This document shows positions 16,860 to 25,934 of a DNA stretch of 33,225 bases, in pieces. Location of the stretch: assembly GCA_963575745.1 (NCBI GenBank), contig CAUYUJ010014765.1, forward strand, positions 345,865-379,089, written 5' to 3'. A program made the position numbers and the translations under genes. The notes beneath the pieces were generated by a model. It saw nothing but the letters and a program-made list of their open reading frames with translations, was not told the origin of the DNA and did no database searches. Each line of letters begins with the position of its first letter. The first letter of the stretch is position 1. This stretch comes from Prorocentrum cordatum. Lineage: Eukaryota; Sar; Dinophyceae; Prorocentrales; Prorocentraceae.

Positions 16860-17150
16860 CACTGCCTGCGCGGCGGGGTGTCTCTCTCTCTCTCTCTATG
16901 TGCTTGTGGGTCCCCATGCCTCGTTGTGGCCGTGCCCGTCCTGGCTTCTCTGTCTGTGTCTCTGTCTATGCCTCGGTCTGCGTGTCTCTGTCTTCCTCTT
17001 CGTCTCTCTCTCTCTCTCGCTCTCTCTTCCTCGCTCTCTCTTCTTCCCTCTCTCTCTCTCTCCGCCTTTCTCTGCCTATCTCTGTCCTTGCTTATTGTTC
17101 TTGCTTTCTCTCTCATTTGCTCTCTGTTCTCATTTGTCCACCTCCCCCTC
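16860..17150 (+). repeat. TC-rich / CTCTCT microsatellite region
   Basis: Interrupted (TC)n with TCTGTC and TTCC words, with purer runs at 16879-16896 and 17006-17065. Leucine/serine-rich frames here have no membrane-protein character beyond the repeat. Confidence 0.75.
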
Positions 17151-17260
17151 TCTACGATGACTCCATTCGAGTACTGCTCACCTCTCTTCCCTGAGGACGT
17201 GTTGAGAGTATCGCGCCCCTTCTTCACACTGGGCTATCAGAAAGGTGTTCCTTCTTATGT

Positions 17261-17521
17261 GCCGTTCTCAGTCCTTCCAAAACTGTACCCCCGCTGCAAC
17301 GTCGGCTCCGTTTTGGCGTTCTCGGTCCTTGATGATGGTGCTCCAGTTGCAGCATTGGCCTCACATTCGCGTGCTCGGTCCTTCTCAATGGTGCTCCCGC
17401 TGTAGCTTTGGCCTTATTTGGCGTTTTAAGTGTTTATCCGAGGTGTTCCGCTGCGGCGCTGGCCTCATTACCGTGTTTTGTCCCTCTAAGAGGTGTTCCC
17501 GCTGCATCGTTGGCATCATGC
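17261..17521 (+). repeat. 51-bp degenerate minisatellite, five units
   Basis: Units start near 17261, 17315, 17369, 17420 and 17471. The shared order is GCGTTCTCGGTCCTT, a variable AAGGTG stretch, GTGCTCCCGCTGCAGC and TTGGCCTCAT. Units differ at roughly a quarter of positions, so the array is old. From 17160 to 17260 there is no recognised feature. Confidence 0.75.
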
Positions 17522-18316
17522 CCGCTTGGAATCCACTGCCCCTCTGTTCTGAAACAGTTTTATAGGAGGGGGTACAGAGGACAGGGTGTTTACACAGTTT
17601 GGAGGAATTCGTGGATTCAGTGTGGGTCGGGCTTGACGCGCCTCGACGAAAGCGCGCGCACCCGAATCGCAAGCATATGGCTATCGGCGGGCCCAGGGCA
17701 GTTTGCTTCCCGTCGTCGTCCTCGCCCTCGCTCCATCCCCCTTCCTTCCCTCCCCCCCCCTTGGATGGTGTCGAAAGCGTCCGCGGCTCGGGCATGGGAG
17801 TGCCCCATTCCACCTCCCCCATTGTTCCTCGTTCCCTTTTGCCCCCCTGCTCCACCGTCCGTCGTCCTACCTCGTCTTCCCTCCTTGTTCGAAGAGTGAA
17901 GTCCCTGGTGCCACGTGCCCGCATCAGCGGCATACCGCCTTTTCGATATCCGAGCACAACGGCGCAACTAAACAGAGGGGGTTGCCAATGCGAGCGTTCG
18001 GGGCGCATTCCGAACGCGGGCGGCACGGCTGCCGAGCGCAGTCGCATCGTTAACCTGCAAATCTATAGGTCGCCCCCTGGCCAATGCAGCGGTCTGTATG
18101 GCGACGCGTGGAGCTTTGACGATTAAGAGGTCCATGACATGTGACACCTCTCGCGTTCTCGGTTTGCTGTGCTGCCTTTCTTTGGGGCCCTTCGAGGCCT
18201 TTCGGGACGTCTTCGGGCCGTTGGGGGCCGCTTTGATGCCGCGTTTCACCGTGGCCGCCTTGGGCCAGGGAAGCGTGCATTTTCAGCTCCTTCGTGGGCG
18301 CCCAAGGCTGGGGAAG
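17522..18316. other. Gene-free stretch with a short hairpin
   Basis: Pyrimidine-rich at 17700-17880. At 17994-18017 the arms GCGTTCGG and CCGAACGC form a hairpin with an 8-base loop. GCCAATGCGAGCG (17983) and GCCAATGCAGCGG (18080) are short direct repeats. At 18180-18240 TTTGGGGCCCTTCGAGGCC-like words recur. No gene is supported. Confidence 0.45.
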
Positions 18317-18740
18317 TGTGTATTTGGATTCCCCCCTAGCTGGGCATGTCGACCTCGGTCCTGGGTTGGCAAAGTCGGGGCGCCCTCGAGGCGGCGAGCG
18401 TTCACCTTTTCGAAATACACAGGTCAAGGTGCGATCCGTGTACGCAGTTTGTGTCTTCAACTGTGTATTTTTGTTCGTGTGTGGGCACACTGTCTACACA
18501 GATCGTGGTGTGATCTGTGTGCACAGATCTTGTTTCCATCTTTGTATTTGGAGTGTGCCCCTCGCGGGCGGTGTTGATTGGGCGGGAACTTTCACGTTTC
18601 TTTTTCGGCTGGTCCAGGGGGCATCGTACGCGGTCGAAATAGACACTTCGTGTCTCGAACTGTGCATTTGTTGCGCGCCGCTCGCTGGACTGGTCATTGG
18701 CTGGGATTTTCCGCGGGTCGCCCAGCTGGTCCAGCAGGGG
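18317..18740 (+). repeat. Degenerate repeat, three units of about 120-220 bp
   Basis: The block GTGTATTTGGATTCCCCCC at 18317, TTTGTATTTGGAGTGTGCCC at 18541 and CTGTGCATTTGTTGCGCGCC at 18660 each precede a GGCTGG or TTGGCTGGGA-like stretch. CGAAATACACAGG (18413) and CGAAATAGACACTTCG (18634) also recur. A hairpin ACACAGATC/GATCTGTGT lies at 18496-18520. Confidence 0.5.
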
Positions 18741-19380
18741 GCCGTGGTCTGGGAGTGCAAAGGCGCGGGTGGGGTGGGGATGGTGGGCTGTGGGAATGAA
18801 GAAGTTCGATAAGAGGGGTGGCTAAGGGGCCGGGGATGAACGGGACTGGACGAGACGGGAGGAAGTGGATCCAGGAGCTGCATCATCGGTGTCGGCATCA
18901 CGAGGACAAGGCAGCAGGTGGGGGGCGGCAGAAGGAGAGGGCATGATCTGCATCAGGGCGTGGAGGATGGGAGGAGGGCGAGCACGTGGACGATGGGGAA
19001 ATTCATCCGGCGGAGGAGGACGGCGAGGAACGACATGAATTGGCTTATGGGGGGGTGGCAGTGTGGACGAGGGGCCTGATGAGGACTGGGGGTAGTCGGA
19101 GGGGCATGAGGAGGGTGGGGCCACAGCGAAGGAATATTGGGAGGAGGCGGGGGATGGGGCAAGAGTTTGAGGCGGGCGCCAGGTAACGCTTAGCTGAACA
19201 GTGTTTGGCGTGTCCGTGCACCCCCCAGAACACAGCGAACGGTTGCAGAATTTCATGATCTGGGTAATCGTGGGCCTCGCGCTCCCAGGCCGAAGTCTCG
19301 AGTCCACGACGCCCCTTGGCGTCGCGTTGATGCCGCCCCGATTTGCCAGACCGCACATGCACAGATCGTCATAATATGTG
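18741..19380. other. No recognised feature
   Basis: G-rich on the plus strand (GGGAGGAGG, GGATGGG words) to about 19170. It is then mixed sequence with a small hairpin GACGCCCC/GGCGTC at about 19309-19324. The proline-rich minus-strand frames reflect composition, not a domain. Confidence 0.4.
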
Positions 19381-19439
19381 TTTCAACGTTTGTTTCACGA
19401 CCTTTCTCTGTAGTAACATACCCACGTTGGAATTCAAAT

Positions 19440-19560
19440 GCCCACTATGAGGTGCCGTCATGGGATGCCCTATAATTCTCTGAAATGCTGAGGTATGAAA
19501 TGCTTGGCCACGCAATGCTATACAATGATCCATTCATATGTCGCCCCGGGCAAGCAAACC
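19440..19560 (+). repeat. Degenerate AATGCT short repeat, patch 1
   Basis: AAATGCC, GGATGCCC, AAATGCTGAGG, AAATGCTTGGCC and GCAATGCTATACAATG recur in an AT-richer context. The same word family fills 20130-20300. Confidence 0.5.
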
Positions 19561-19639
19561 GGTGACGGGGTGCGGGGTATCATAAGTGTGCCACAAGTGC
19601 GAAATCAAAACACAGCGGAAATACGAGTGTGAGACAGAG

Positions 19640-20060
19640 GGAGAATGGAAGTTTGACAACTATGGAACAAGTATGTATATAATTTCCAAAATTGTTCGAA
19701 ATATTTCAAATATTTTCTGTTCCTCGAATATCCAAATTCGGATGTACTTCTGTCGGATTTCCAAGTCGGGGCATACTTTCACACAGTTTGTTTTTCAAAT
19801 GTTGTTTCCCAAATTGTTCAAAGCTCCCAGACCGGGGCATACTTTTCATTTTTCGAACTTATTCAATATGTTGTACACGCTTCTCAATCCGGGCGTCATG
19901 TGTTCCATGTTTTCTAACGTTTTTTTTGTGTTTTTTGTTTCAAACCTCGAAGTCCAGGCGTACTTATTGCAATTGTCAAATGTATCAGATTTACACATCC
20001 GGGAGTATTTTTCAATTTCCGGATCCCGGCATATTCACACTCATATTACTTCGCGCCCGA
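19640..20060 (+). repeat. AT-rich degenerate minisatellite (CGGGGCATACTTTTC units)
   Basis: Units of about 45-75 bp are marked by AAATTCGGATGTACTTC (19733), AGTCGGGGCATACTTTC (19765), GACCGGGGCATACTTTTC (19835), ATCCGGGCGTCATGTG (19888), GTCCAGGCGTACTTATTG (19951), CATCCGGGAGTATTTTTC (19998) and ATCCCGGCATATTCACAC (20024). A T-rich segment follows each. This is the most AT-rich part of the window. Confidence 0.6.
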
Positions 20061-20119
20061 CTCGCGACCTCACACTTTCCATAAACGTTGAATGAAACGA
20101 AGATTTCAATTTGCTTGCT

Positions 20120-20330
20120 CTGGCGCGGCATAGCTATATGCTGTATCGCCATGCCATCGCCATCGCCATCGCGACGTAGTGCTATACTTCGCGCAGCTAT
20201 GCGATGCCATGCTTGGCCCTTGAATGCTATGATATGCAGTGCTTGGTACGCAATGCCATGCCGTGCCGTACCATGATACGATCTGCCGTGCTTCCCTACG
20301 CCTGGCTATGCTGTGCGGAGTGTACCCTTT
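20120..20330 (+). repeat. Degenerate ATGCCATGC short repeat, patch 2
   Basis: GCTATGCTGTATCGCCATGC, CATCGCCATCGCCATCGCG, GCTATGCGATGCCATGC and GCAATGCCATGCCGTGCC recur. The frames are open only because the units are near-multiples of three. Confidence 0.55.
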
Positions 20331-20519
20331 TCTGGGTCAATGTCTTTTTCGGCATTTGAATATGCGAATAGAAATGGACTCCACGCAATGGTCCTCGACG
20401 GGATGGAGGGGTATGACGTCATATATGATGCGATCGCACGTGGTGTGCCTCTATCCTCTTTCCTGTCTTTCATTATATCTCCATCCCTGACAGTCGTTTT
20501 TTTTCAATTTCTTTCCGTC

Positions 20520-20838
20520 CCTGTGTCTGTTCAGGTCCTGTGTGCCTGTCCTTTTGTGTTTCGGTCAGTCTGTCAGCCTCTCGCCCTGTCGGTCTATCCT
20601 GTCTATTGTCTACCTGTCATGTGTATCCGTCCCATCAATCTCGATGTCTTTCTGTCTAGCTCTGTCTGTCATCCTGCCTGCCTGCTTGTCTGTCTGTCTG
20701 TCTGTTTGCCCGTCAGTCAGTTAACCACTCAGTCAGTCAGTCAGTCAGTCAGTCAGTCAGTCAGTCAGTCACTCAATCAGTGAGTCGGTCAGTCTGTCTG
20801 TCTGTCTGTCTGTCTGTGTCTCTCTCTCTCTCTCTCCA
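20520..20838 (+). repeat. CTGT, CAGT and TC microsatellites
   Basis: Degenerate CTGTC and CCTGTC words run from about 20520. They are followed by (CAGT)n at 20712-20772, (CTGT)n at 20792-20816 and (TC)n at 20817-20836. The 156-residue frame ending in reiterated SVSQ is translated repeat. From 20839 to 21098 I see nothing recognisable. Confidence 0.8.
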
Positions 20839-21098
20839 CGCCCCGCTTCCGCTTCCTTGGGCGTTTGGGCTTCCTTTCCGGTTACCCCTTTCATCATGTG
20901 CTTCCTCCGATGACTGCTTTGCACCTTCTCTCACGCATCGCGCCCTCGAGCATCGTCATTCGACGGGCCCTCCTCCGAGGCTTGCCTCTTGCCTTTGCTC
21001 TCCTGCTTCCAGGCCGCCTCCTGCTGCAGTGCTCGACAAAGCCCGTGGCACGGCAGAAGCGCCTTCGGGGTTCGAGGACCCTTCGGCTGGAGGCCCCG

Positions 21099-21250
21099 CC
21101 TCCTCAACCTCCTCCCCCTCCCCCTCCTCCCCCTCCTCCCCCCCTCCTTTTCCTCCTCCTCCTCCTCCTCCTTTTCCTCCTCCTCCTCCTCCTCCTCCTC
21201 CTCCCTTTCCTCCTCCTCCTCCTCCTCCTCATCCTCCTCCTCCTCCTCGG
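21099..21250 (+). repeat. CCT microsatellite
   Basis: CCTCCCCCT words, then nearly pure CCT with CCTTTTCCT interruptions. Confidence 0.9.
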
Positions 21251-21401
21251 CCGGAGGCCGCGACGCAGAAAAACGGGGTCGTCTGCGCCGACACTGCCGC
21301 GGCAGGTGCCCGCGCCAGGCCGCGCGGCAGCGCCCTCGTCTCTAGAGCTGCGTGCCGCGCCGGCGGCTCGCGTGAGCCACCGCGCAAGGTCGTCGTGCCA
21401 C

Positions 21402-21601
21402 CTCGGGCAGACCCGCTTTTGATTGTTTCGAAGGTCTTGGCATCGCTCGGACGTGTGCATTTTTTCTTCGGCGAGGGCCATCGAGGAGCATCCTTGATCA
21501 TTTGGCGAAACAAACACGCACGAAACCGAAGAAAACACAGGGAATGGACGTCCGAGCGATGCCCAGTCTCGGGCAGACCCGCTTTTGAGTGTTTCGAAGG
21601 T
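21402..21601. mobile_element. Family E hairpin element, copy 2, between 34-bp direct repeats
   Basis: The element is 21439-21563, with arms GGCATCGCTCGGACGT and ACGTCCGAGCGATGCC, a perfect 16-bp terminal inverted repeat. The core has GGGCCATCGAGGAGCA and GGCGAAACAAACACGCACGA. On each side lies a 34-bp direct repeat starting CTCGGGCAGACCCGCTTTTG (21402-21435 and 21568-21601), differing at one base. Such long flanking repeats exceed normal target duplications and suggest a tandem duplication. Confidence 0.75.
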
Positions 21602-21752
21602 TGCCAGAAGTGTCTCTGGCCCAGGGTGTCCTCCCCGGATCCCCGGGGAGGCCCAGAGGGGGCCTCCAGAGAGCACACCCAGCACGAGGCCCAGGGAGGG
21701 CCCCAGTGGGGCCCCAGAAGCGTGCGAGCAGCTGTGGGAACCTTTGACCTTT
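21602..21752. other. No recognised feature
   Basis: Non-coding spacer. It contains a CCCCGGATCCCCGGGG near-palindrome at about 21633-21648. Confidence 0.4.
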
Positions 21753-21943
21753 GTGACGAGCGAACAACACATACCCATACCCATGAGAGGGTCGGAGGGA
21801 GGAGGGCTGGCTATGGATATGGGTGCAGGTTGTCGGACCCTGGGGGAGGCTCTCGATCGAGCGGGGGCCCCCATCCGACAACACGCACCCATAGCCCCCT
21901 CGGTCGCCCCTAGGGGTGTGGGTGCGTGTTGCTCGTTTGTCAC
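21753..21943. mobile_element. Double-hairpin element (I)
   Basis: The outer arms GTGACGAGCGAACAACACAT (with ACCCATACCC) and GGTGTGGGTGCGTGTTGCTC (with GTTTGTCAC) are complementary. Inside are a second pair, GGGTGCAGGTTGTCGGAC and CCGACAACACGCACCC. All four arms derive from one word family (ACAACACGCACCCATA). The element looks like two nested or fused copies of a hairpin about 90 bp long. There is no second copy in the window and no clear target duplication. Confidence 0.7.
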
Positions 21944-22091
21944 TGTAGGCCGCGGGCACTCCTGGCCACTCGTGAGCATGCTGCAGCAGCGCCATCCCTG
22001 AGCGGTCCGCCGTTGCTGCCGGCGTCTCCCTGCAATTTGCGCGCGGTGTGCGGGAACCAGCAGGAGCACGGGACGGCGACGAGGGGATGGG

Positions 22092-22257
22092 GACAAGGAG
22101 CAATCGGGAGGGTGAGAGCAACAGGAGGATCGAACCTTTATGCTTCTGGAGTTCTGGACGAGGGTCGGCGGAAGGACAAGGAGCAGTTGGGAGGGCAGGA
22201 GCAGGAGGATGATCGCCTATCGAGGCTTCTGGATTTCTGGATCGACGGATCGGCGGT
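22092..22257 (+). repeat. Two-unit 83-bp tandem repeat
   Basis: GACAAGGAGCAATCGGGAGG (22092) and GACAAGGAGCAGTTGGGAGG (22175) start two units. Each has CAGGAGGAT, GCTTCTGGA, TTCTGGA and GGTCGGCGG or GATCGGCGG in the same order. Confidence 0.75.
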
Positions 22258-22503
22258 CGAGGATTGAGGATTCCAGCAGTGGCGAAGCGTCTTGGCTCGC
22301 CTGTAGGCGCACCAAAGAAAGTTCTAAGAACCTTTTGTGTCTGCACGAAATGTTAGAACAGTTCTGGCTCAGACTGTCTTGTTCAGACACATCGGGCTGA
22401 TGCTCTGAGAACATTGTTCTTGTTTTTAGAGCCCTCCTTGGGTTCTAGGAACATGTCGTGGTAGGCCTATAGGAATGCCGGGACGGTCGGTCCCTGCTTT
22501 AGC
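22258..22503 (+). mobile_element. Family D element, copy 3, most complete
   Basis: The left end has GAGGATTGAGGATTCC, AGCAGTGGCGAAGCG and CCTGTAGGCGCACC. The body has GTTCTAAGAACC, TCTGCACGAAATG, GAACAGTTCTGGCTC and CTCTGAGAACATTG. The right end has GTGGTAGGCCTATAGGAATG and CCGGGACGGTCGGTCCCTGC. Comparing copies, the terminal inverted repeat reads GAGGATTGAGCAGGGAC, then CGTCCCGGC, then CTATAGGCCTACCA, about 48 bp. It is non-coding. Confidence 0.8.
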
Positions 22504-22505
22504 CT

Positions 22506-22685
22506 TGAACACCAGAGAGAATTTTCGAGCCCCCAGTAAATACAGGAACTTGAGGGTTTTCACGTGTCGGGCCCTGGGAGACACTGTTTCGACACTGTTT
22601 CGATACTCTTTTGACACTTTCCCGGGTGCTCGAAATCATTTTTGGGATGTGGTCCTTAAGCAGGATGGGATCAGCATCATCAAAG
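22506..22685 (+). repeat. Family C dispersed repeat, copy 2
   Basis: The order TTTTCGAGCCCCCAG, GGTTTTCACGTGTCGGGCCC, TGTTTCGACAC, TGTTTCGATACTC, GGGTGCTCGAAATC and TTTTTGGGATGTGGTCC matches 29775-29935 throughout. TTTTCGAGCCCCCAG and GGGTGCTCGAAAT are inversely complementary, a short terminal repeat of about 15 bp. Confidence 0.65.
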
Positions 22686-22850
22686 CACGGAGCATCGAGG
22701 CTGGAGGCCTTGGGCCGGCCTCGGCCCCCCCCCCGCGGCCTGCGGGAGCTGCAGCGGCCTCCCGTGGGTTTGGACCTCCCGGGGGCGGTCTGCACGGGTG
22801 CGCCCCCGTCTGCCGGGTGCCCCGCCGCCCCGTTGGTGCAGGCGCCTTGC
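22686..22850. other. GC-rich spacer without recognised feature
   Basis: Dominated by GGCC and CCCGG words. No reading frame resembles a domain. Confidence 0.4.
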
Positions 22851-22856
22851 AGCGAG

Positions 22857-23022
22857 TTTTTGCTCGGGCATGTCCCTCCACAGGAGGAGCATGCAAAAGC
22901 AGAAAAGATTCGAAGCAGTCAGGGGACGATTTTCTACAATCGTGGAGAAGTTTTGAGTATTTTTGGGCTACTTTTTCATTTTTCGTCCAAAGTCCGCCTG
23001 TAGGAGGACGTGCCCCACCGAG
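22857..23022. mobile_element. Family A element, copy 6
   Basis: The left end is TCGGGCATGTCCCTCCACAG (22864). The right end is CTGTAGGAGGACGTGCCCCA (to 23017), with one change from the consensus GCCCGA. The core is GCAGTCAGGGGACGATTTTC, TTTTGAGTATTTTTGGGC and TTTTTCGTCC. AGCGAG flanks it at 22851-22856 and 23023-23028, a weak 6-bp match. Confidence 0.75.
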
Positions 23023-23039
23023 AGCGAGGGGCCCGCCGT

Positions 23040-23120
23040 CACCATCGTGCGCCTGCGAGCGCCGCAGCGCGCCGGAGATCACCGCGGCGTGCTCGCGACC
23101 ACGCGGCGTCGGGGGAGGCC
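23040..23120 (+). repeat. Detached unit of the decayed array at 23590
   Basis: GTGCGCCTGCGAGCGCCGCA, GAGATCACCGCGGCGTGCTC and GCGACCACGCGGCGTCGGGG match 23874-23935 and 24080-24130 of the decayed array. This unit lies between family A copies 6 and 7. Confidence 0.55.
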
Positions 23121-23126
23121 TCCTGG

Positions 23127-23264
23127 ATTGAAGTCGGGCCCGTCCCTCCACAAGAGGAGTATTCAAACATCGTCAAGCAATAGTCTGGGATCGCTTTTTG
23201 ACTATTTTTTGAATGTTTTTCTTTTTCGTCCAGAATCCGCCTGTAGGAGGACGTGCCCGACCTA
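23127..23264. mobile_element. Family A element, copy 7, shortest well-preserved copy
   Basis: The left end is TCGGGCCCGTCCCTCCACAA (23134) and the right end is CTGTAGGAGGACGTGCCCGA (to 23260), 127 bp in all. The core shows the hairpin: TATTCAAACATCGTCAAGCA ATAGTC on the left against GACTATTTTTTGAATG on the right. Unlike the other copies, no clean target duplication is seen. Confidence 0.8.
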
Positions 23265-23289
23265 ATCTTAGATGGAGTCCGAGTAGATG

Positions 23290-23455
23290 GGGTCCGAGGA
23301 TCGCGCCGCATCGCGGATGCATCGACGGTGCGGCTCGATGTGGAGCCCGTGTTTCCCCACGCCGACGTCGCCGATGCATCGCCGAAGTCGCCGACGCATC
23401 GTCGATGCATCGCCGATACTTCGGCGATGCATCGGCGATGCGGCGCGGTTCTTCG
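23290..23455 (+). repeat. Palindromic GATGCATC / GCCGATGCATCG cluster
   Basis: GATGCATCG-type words recur about seven times (GCGGATGCATCGACGG, GCCGATGCATCGCCGA, GTCGATGCATCGCCGA, GCGATGCATCGGCGATG and variants), each centred on the 8-bp palindrome GATGCATC or a one-base variant. One similar word, CCGATGCATCGGCGA, occurs at 1933. Confidence 0.65.
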
Positions 23456-23490
23456 ACCTCATCCACTCGGACCCCTTCTAGGAGGCCTGT

Positions 23491-23535
23491 AGTCGGGTGA
23501 GACCCGTCCCTATTCTCATCAACATACGAACGCCG
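23491..23535 (+). repeat. Family A left-end fragment
   Basis: AGTCGGGTGAGACCCGTCCC, then TATTCTCATCAACATACGAA, resembles the first 40 bp of family A. No core or right end follows. Confidence 0.4.
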
Positions 23536-23589
23536 CGCAGTGCCAAAACAGCATCCGGTATAATTCGCCAATATCACAGTAGCCAGTCG

Positions 23590-24440
23590 GTACCACTGTG
23601 CGCCTGTGAACGCCAACCGTGTGCCTGCAAGCACAGAAGTATGTCTGCGAACACTGCGTGCCCAATGGCATTGCCATGTGTTTGTGACCACCAGACGCTG
23701 AGGGAGCCGGACCCTGCCATCGCCGCGAGATCCTGCGAACAGCCCATGCATGCACAAAAGCATACCGGACCAGACTTTGTAAGGACCAGACAAGGTCGAT
23801 GGTGTTGTGGTGCACATGTGGCCTCCAGCAATGCCGTCGCGAACGCCACAACAGCCTGCCGACGCCACGACGTGCCAGAGATCACCGCAGCGTGCTTTCT
23901 GCGTTTCGACCACTAAGTGCCGAGGAAAGCCGGACCCTTCGGGCACATGCGCCAATTCCCTGTGGGCACCATGCGCGCGCACACTCATATCTTGGAGTGT
24001 GCTTGCGAGCGCCACGTGATGCCCGCCAGCACCAGCGACTTGCCAGTGAGGACCGCAATAGTTTGCGAACGCCTCAGCGTGCCTGAGGTCACCACAGTCT
24101 GCTTGTGTTCACCGGACGTCGGGGGGAGCCAGGCTCCCCATTATCATGATAGCCTCCCAACGTCCCGCGTTTCCACAAACAGGTATGCCGCATGCCAGAC
24201 CCTGCTGTCGTCATTTTCCAGCCCGAGCGCCAGCGACGTGCCCGCGAACGCTGCAGTGCGCCCGCGAACTCTCCAGCGCGCCTGGAGTACACGACGGTGC
24301 TCTTGCGACCGTCGTGCGGCGAGGGCAACCAGACCCTTGCGAGCGCCACGCGGTTGAACAAACCAGTCGGAGCCTGCCATCTGCCAGTGCCACAGTCGCC
24401 TGCGAGCGCCGCAGTATGCTTTCGAGCGCAGCAGCGTGCG
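23590..24440 (+). repeat. Strongly decayed array with a roughly 200-bp higher-order period
   Basis: Words of the type CCTGCGAACGCCACAGCGTG recur throughout every 20-30 bp. A longer module with GAGCCGGACCCTG or similar occurs at 23705, 23928, 24125 (GGAGCCAGGCTCC), 24193 (GCCAGACCCTG) and 24328 (CCAGACCCTTG). A GAGATCACCGCAGCGTGC block occurs at 23878 and 24087. No gene is supported, although many frames stay open. Confidence 0.5.
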
Positions 24441-25776
24441 AGTGAGCACCGTATTTCGCGAGGGTCAAGCCCATGTTGTCAGCAATGGTTTCCCAGATCT
24501 AGAAAGAAATTCCTTGCCTCTGTGGTATCCTTCCTTGGTCGTTCCGAGACGACACGGGCGCAAGTCGTAGCGTCGCCCTGCGGGGGGAGGGGGGAGGGGG
24601 GCGGCCGCGGCCCTGGTGACGGGCAAAATTGCTGCAGACAGTCAAAGCAATAATTTTCAGAGGTTTGGGTCGTAGAGGAATGGGGACGCATTTTGGTGCA
24701 TCCTGTCAAACTCTTCATGTCCTGTCTGCATGAGGAGGAGGACGGGAGGAGGAGGTTGAGGGGGAGGAGGAGGATGGTTCGGATTACGAGGAGAATGGGG
24801 ACCTGACATGGATGGCAGCCACGTGCCGTGCTGCCAGCAGTTACCCGCCCAAGCTCGCGAGCTTTGTTCCGCAGCCCGTGCGCGTTCCGGGATTTCCTCG
24901 GGCTGGATGCATTTGCTGATGCAGTTGACTGGCGTCTCCCGCCCCTTCTGCTCCCACTCGTTATCGCCGTCTTTTTCCTGCCCCTCCCTTTCGTCCTGGT
25001 CCCTCCTCAGCCTCCACGACCAGGGGTTTGGCACCAGGACCATGGTGTCGCTCATGCTTCGCTAATTACGATGGTGTTGCATCGTGAATCCAGGTCGAGG
25101 GGAAGTTCGGTGCCGCTTGTTGCGTCGTGGCGTTCGCCATCGGCCTCTCCGTGCTGCTCCTCATGCGCGATGGACGCACTCCCTTTTTGTCTGGAGTGGC
25201 AGTCGCGCGTTAGTCGGAGCTTCCCCGGGGGGGAGAGAGAGAGAGAGAAGCCGTGCACGTCAAAGGTGCTTATGCATTGGCATTTCCTCGGTGGAGCCAG
25301 CTGTTATTAACACCTCCCGCCCACACGAGCAACAAACCATTTCACAGCCATCTTGCCCAGAAGAGTTCGCGTGAAGGGTCCGCAGAGGAACCGTTCGTCA
25401 AGTCGTGACTGCCTCGGCTCAGTCAGGCAGGCGATCCGCTTCGGCTGTTCTTCGGAGCTCCCCTGACCTGATTACCACCAGCCCGGACACCGTGGCGCCA
25501 GCATGTTCGATGTTCGTTGGCAAGTTGATGTCGACAGGTTGAGCGGTTGAGCTACGCCACCAGCTCGACGACTCGCCCTACCTGGTAGCGATGGCGGTGG
25601 GTGCCGACTGGGCCATGTCGGGTTAGAGGAGGTTGACCAGGAGGATGGCAGCATATACGCATGCCACCAGAGCAAGGGTGTCTGCGCTCCCGTGCGCAGG
25701 CCCCGCGTCACTGCTTCCCCGTCCTAACCACGGTGAGCGCGGTTTTGATTCATTGGGTGATGATTGTGGTCATCTC
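24441..25776. other. Long stretch without recognised gene; small simple repeats only
   Basis: A G-rich patch lies at 24581-24605, a GGA/GGAGGAC tract at 24732-24776 and (GA)n at 25231-25248. Open frames (for example plus 24808-25065 and 24828-25310; minus 24657-25055 and 25472-25711) have no motif that I recognise. No inverted-repeat element is evident. Confidence 0.4.
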
Positions 25777-25926
25777 GAAGAAGAAAAACCGCCATAAACA
25801 TCGACTTTTGGCGCTCCGCGCGGATTTCTTGGATCCGAGCTGGGCCCGCGCCAGGGAGTGGGGTCCGTCGCAGATCCACGAAATCCTCGCGGAGCGCCAA
25901 CAGCTTACGTTTATGGCGTTCTTCCT
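25777..25926. mobile_element. Single-copy long inverted-repeat element (J)
   Basis: The left arm GAAGAAGAAAAACCGCCATA and the following AACATCGACTTTTGGCGCTC, CGCGCGGATTTCTTGGATC pair with the right arm. Its reverse complement reads GAGGAAGAACGCCATAAACG, then TTGGCGCTCCGCGAGGATTT, CGTGGATC. The arms are about 55 bp with few mismatches, around a loop of about 40 bp. No second copy exists in the window and no clear target duplication is visible. It is non-coding. Confidence 0.75.
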
Positions 25927-25934
25927 CCTATCAT

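Noticed and set aside
20313-20783. Cysteine/valine-rich secreted-like protein
   Set aside because: The composition comes from CTGT and CAGT tetranucleotide repeats. The frame ends in reiterated SVSQ.
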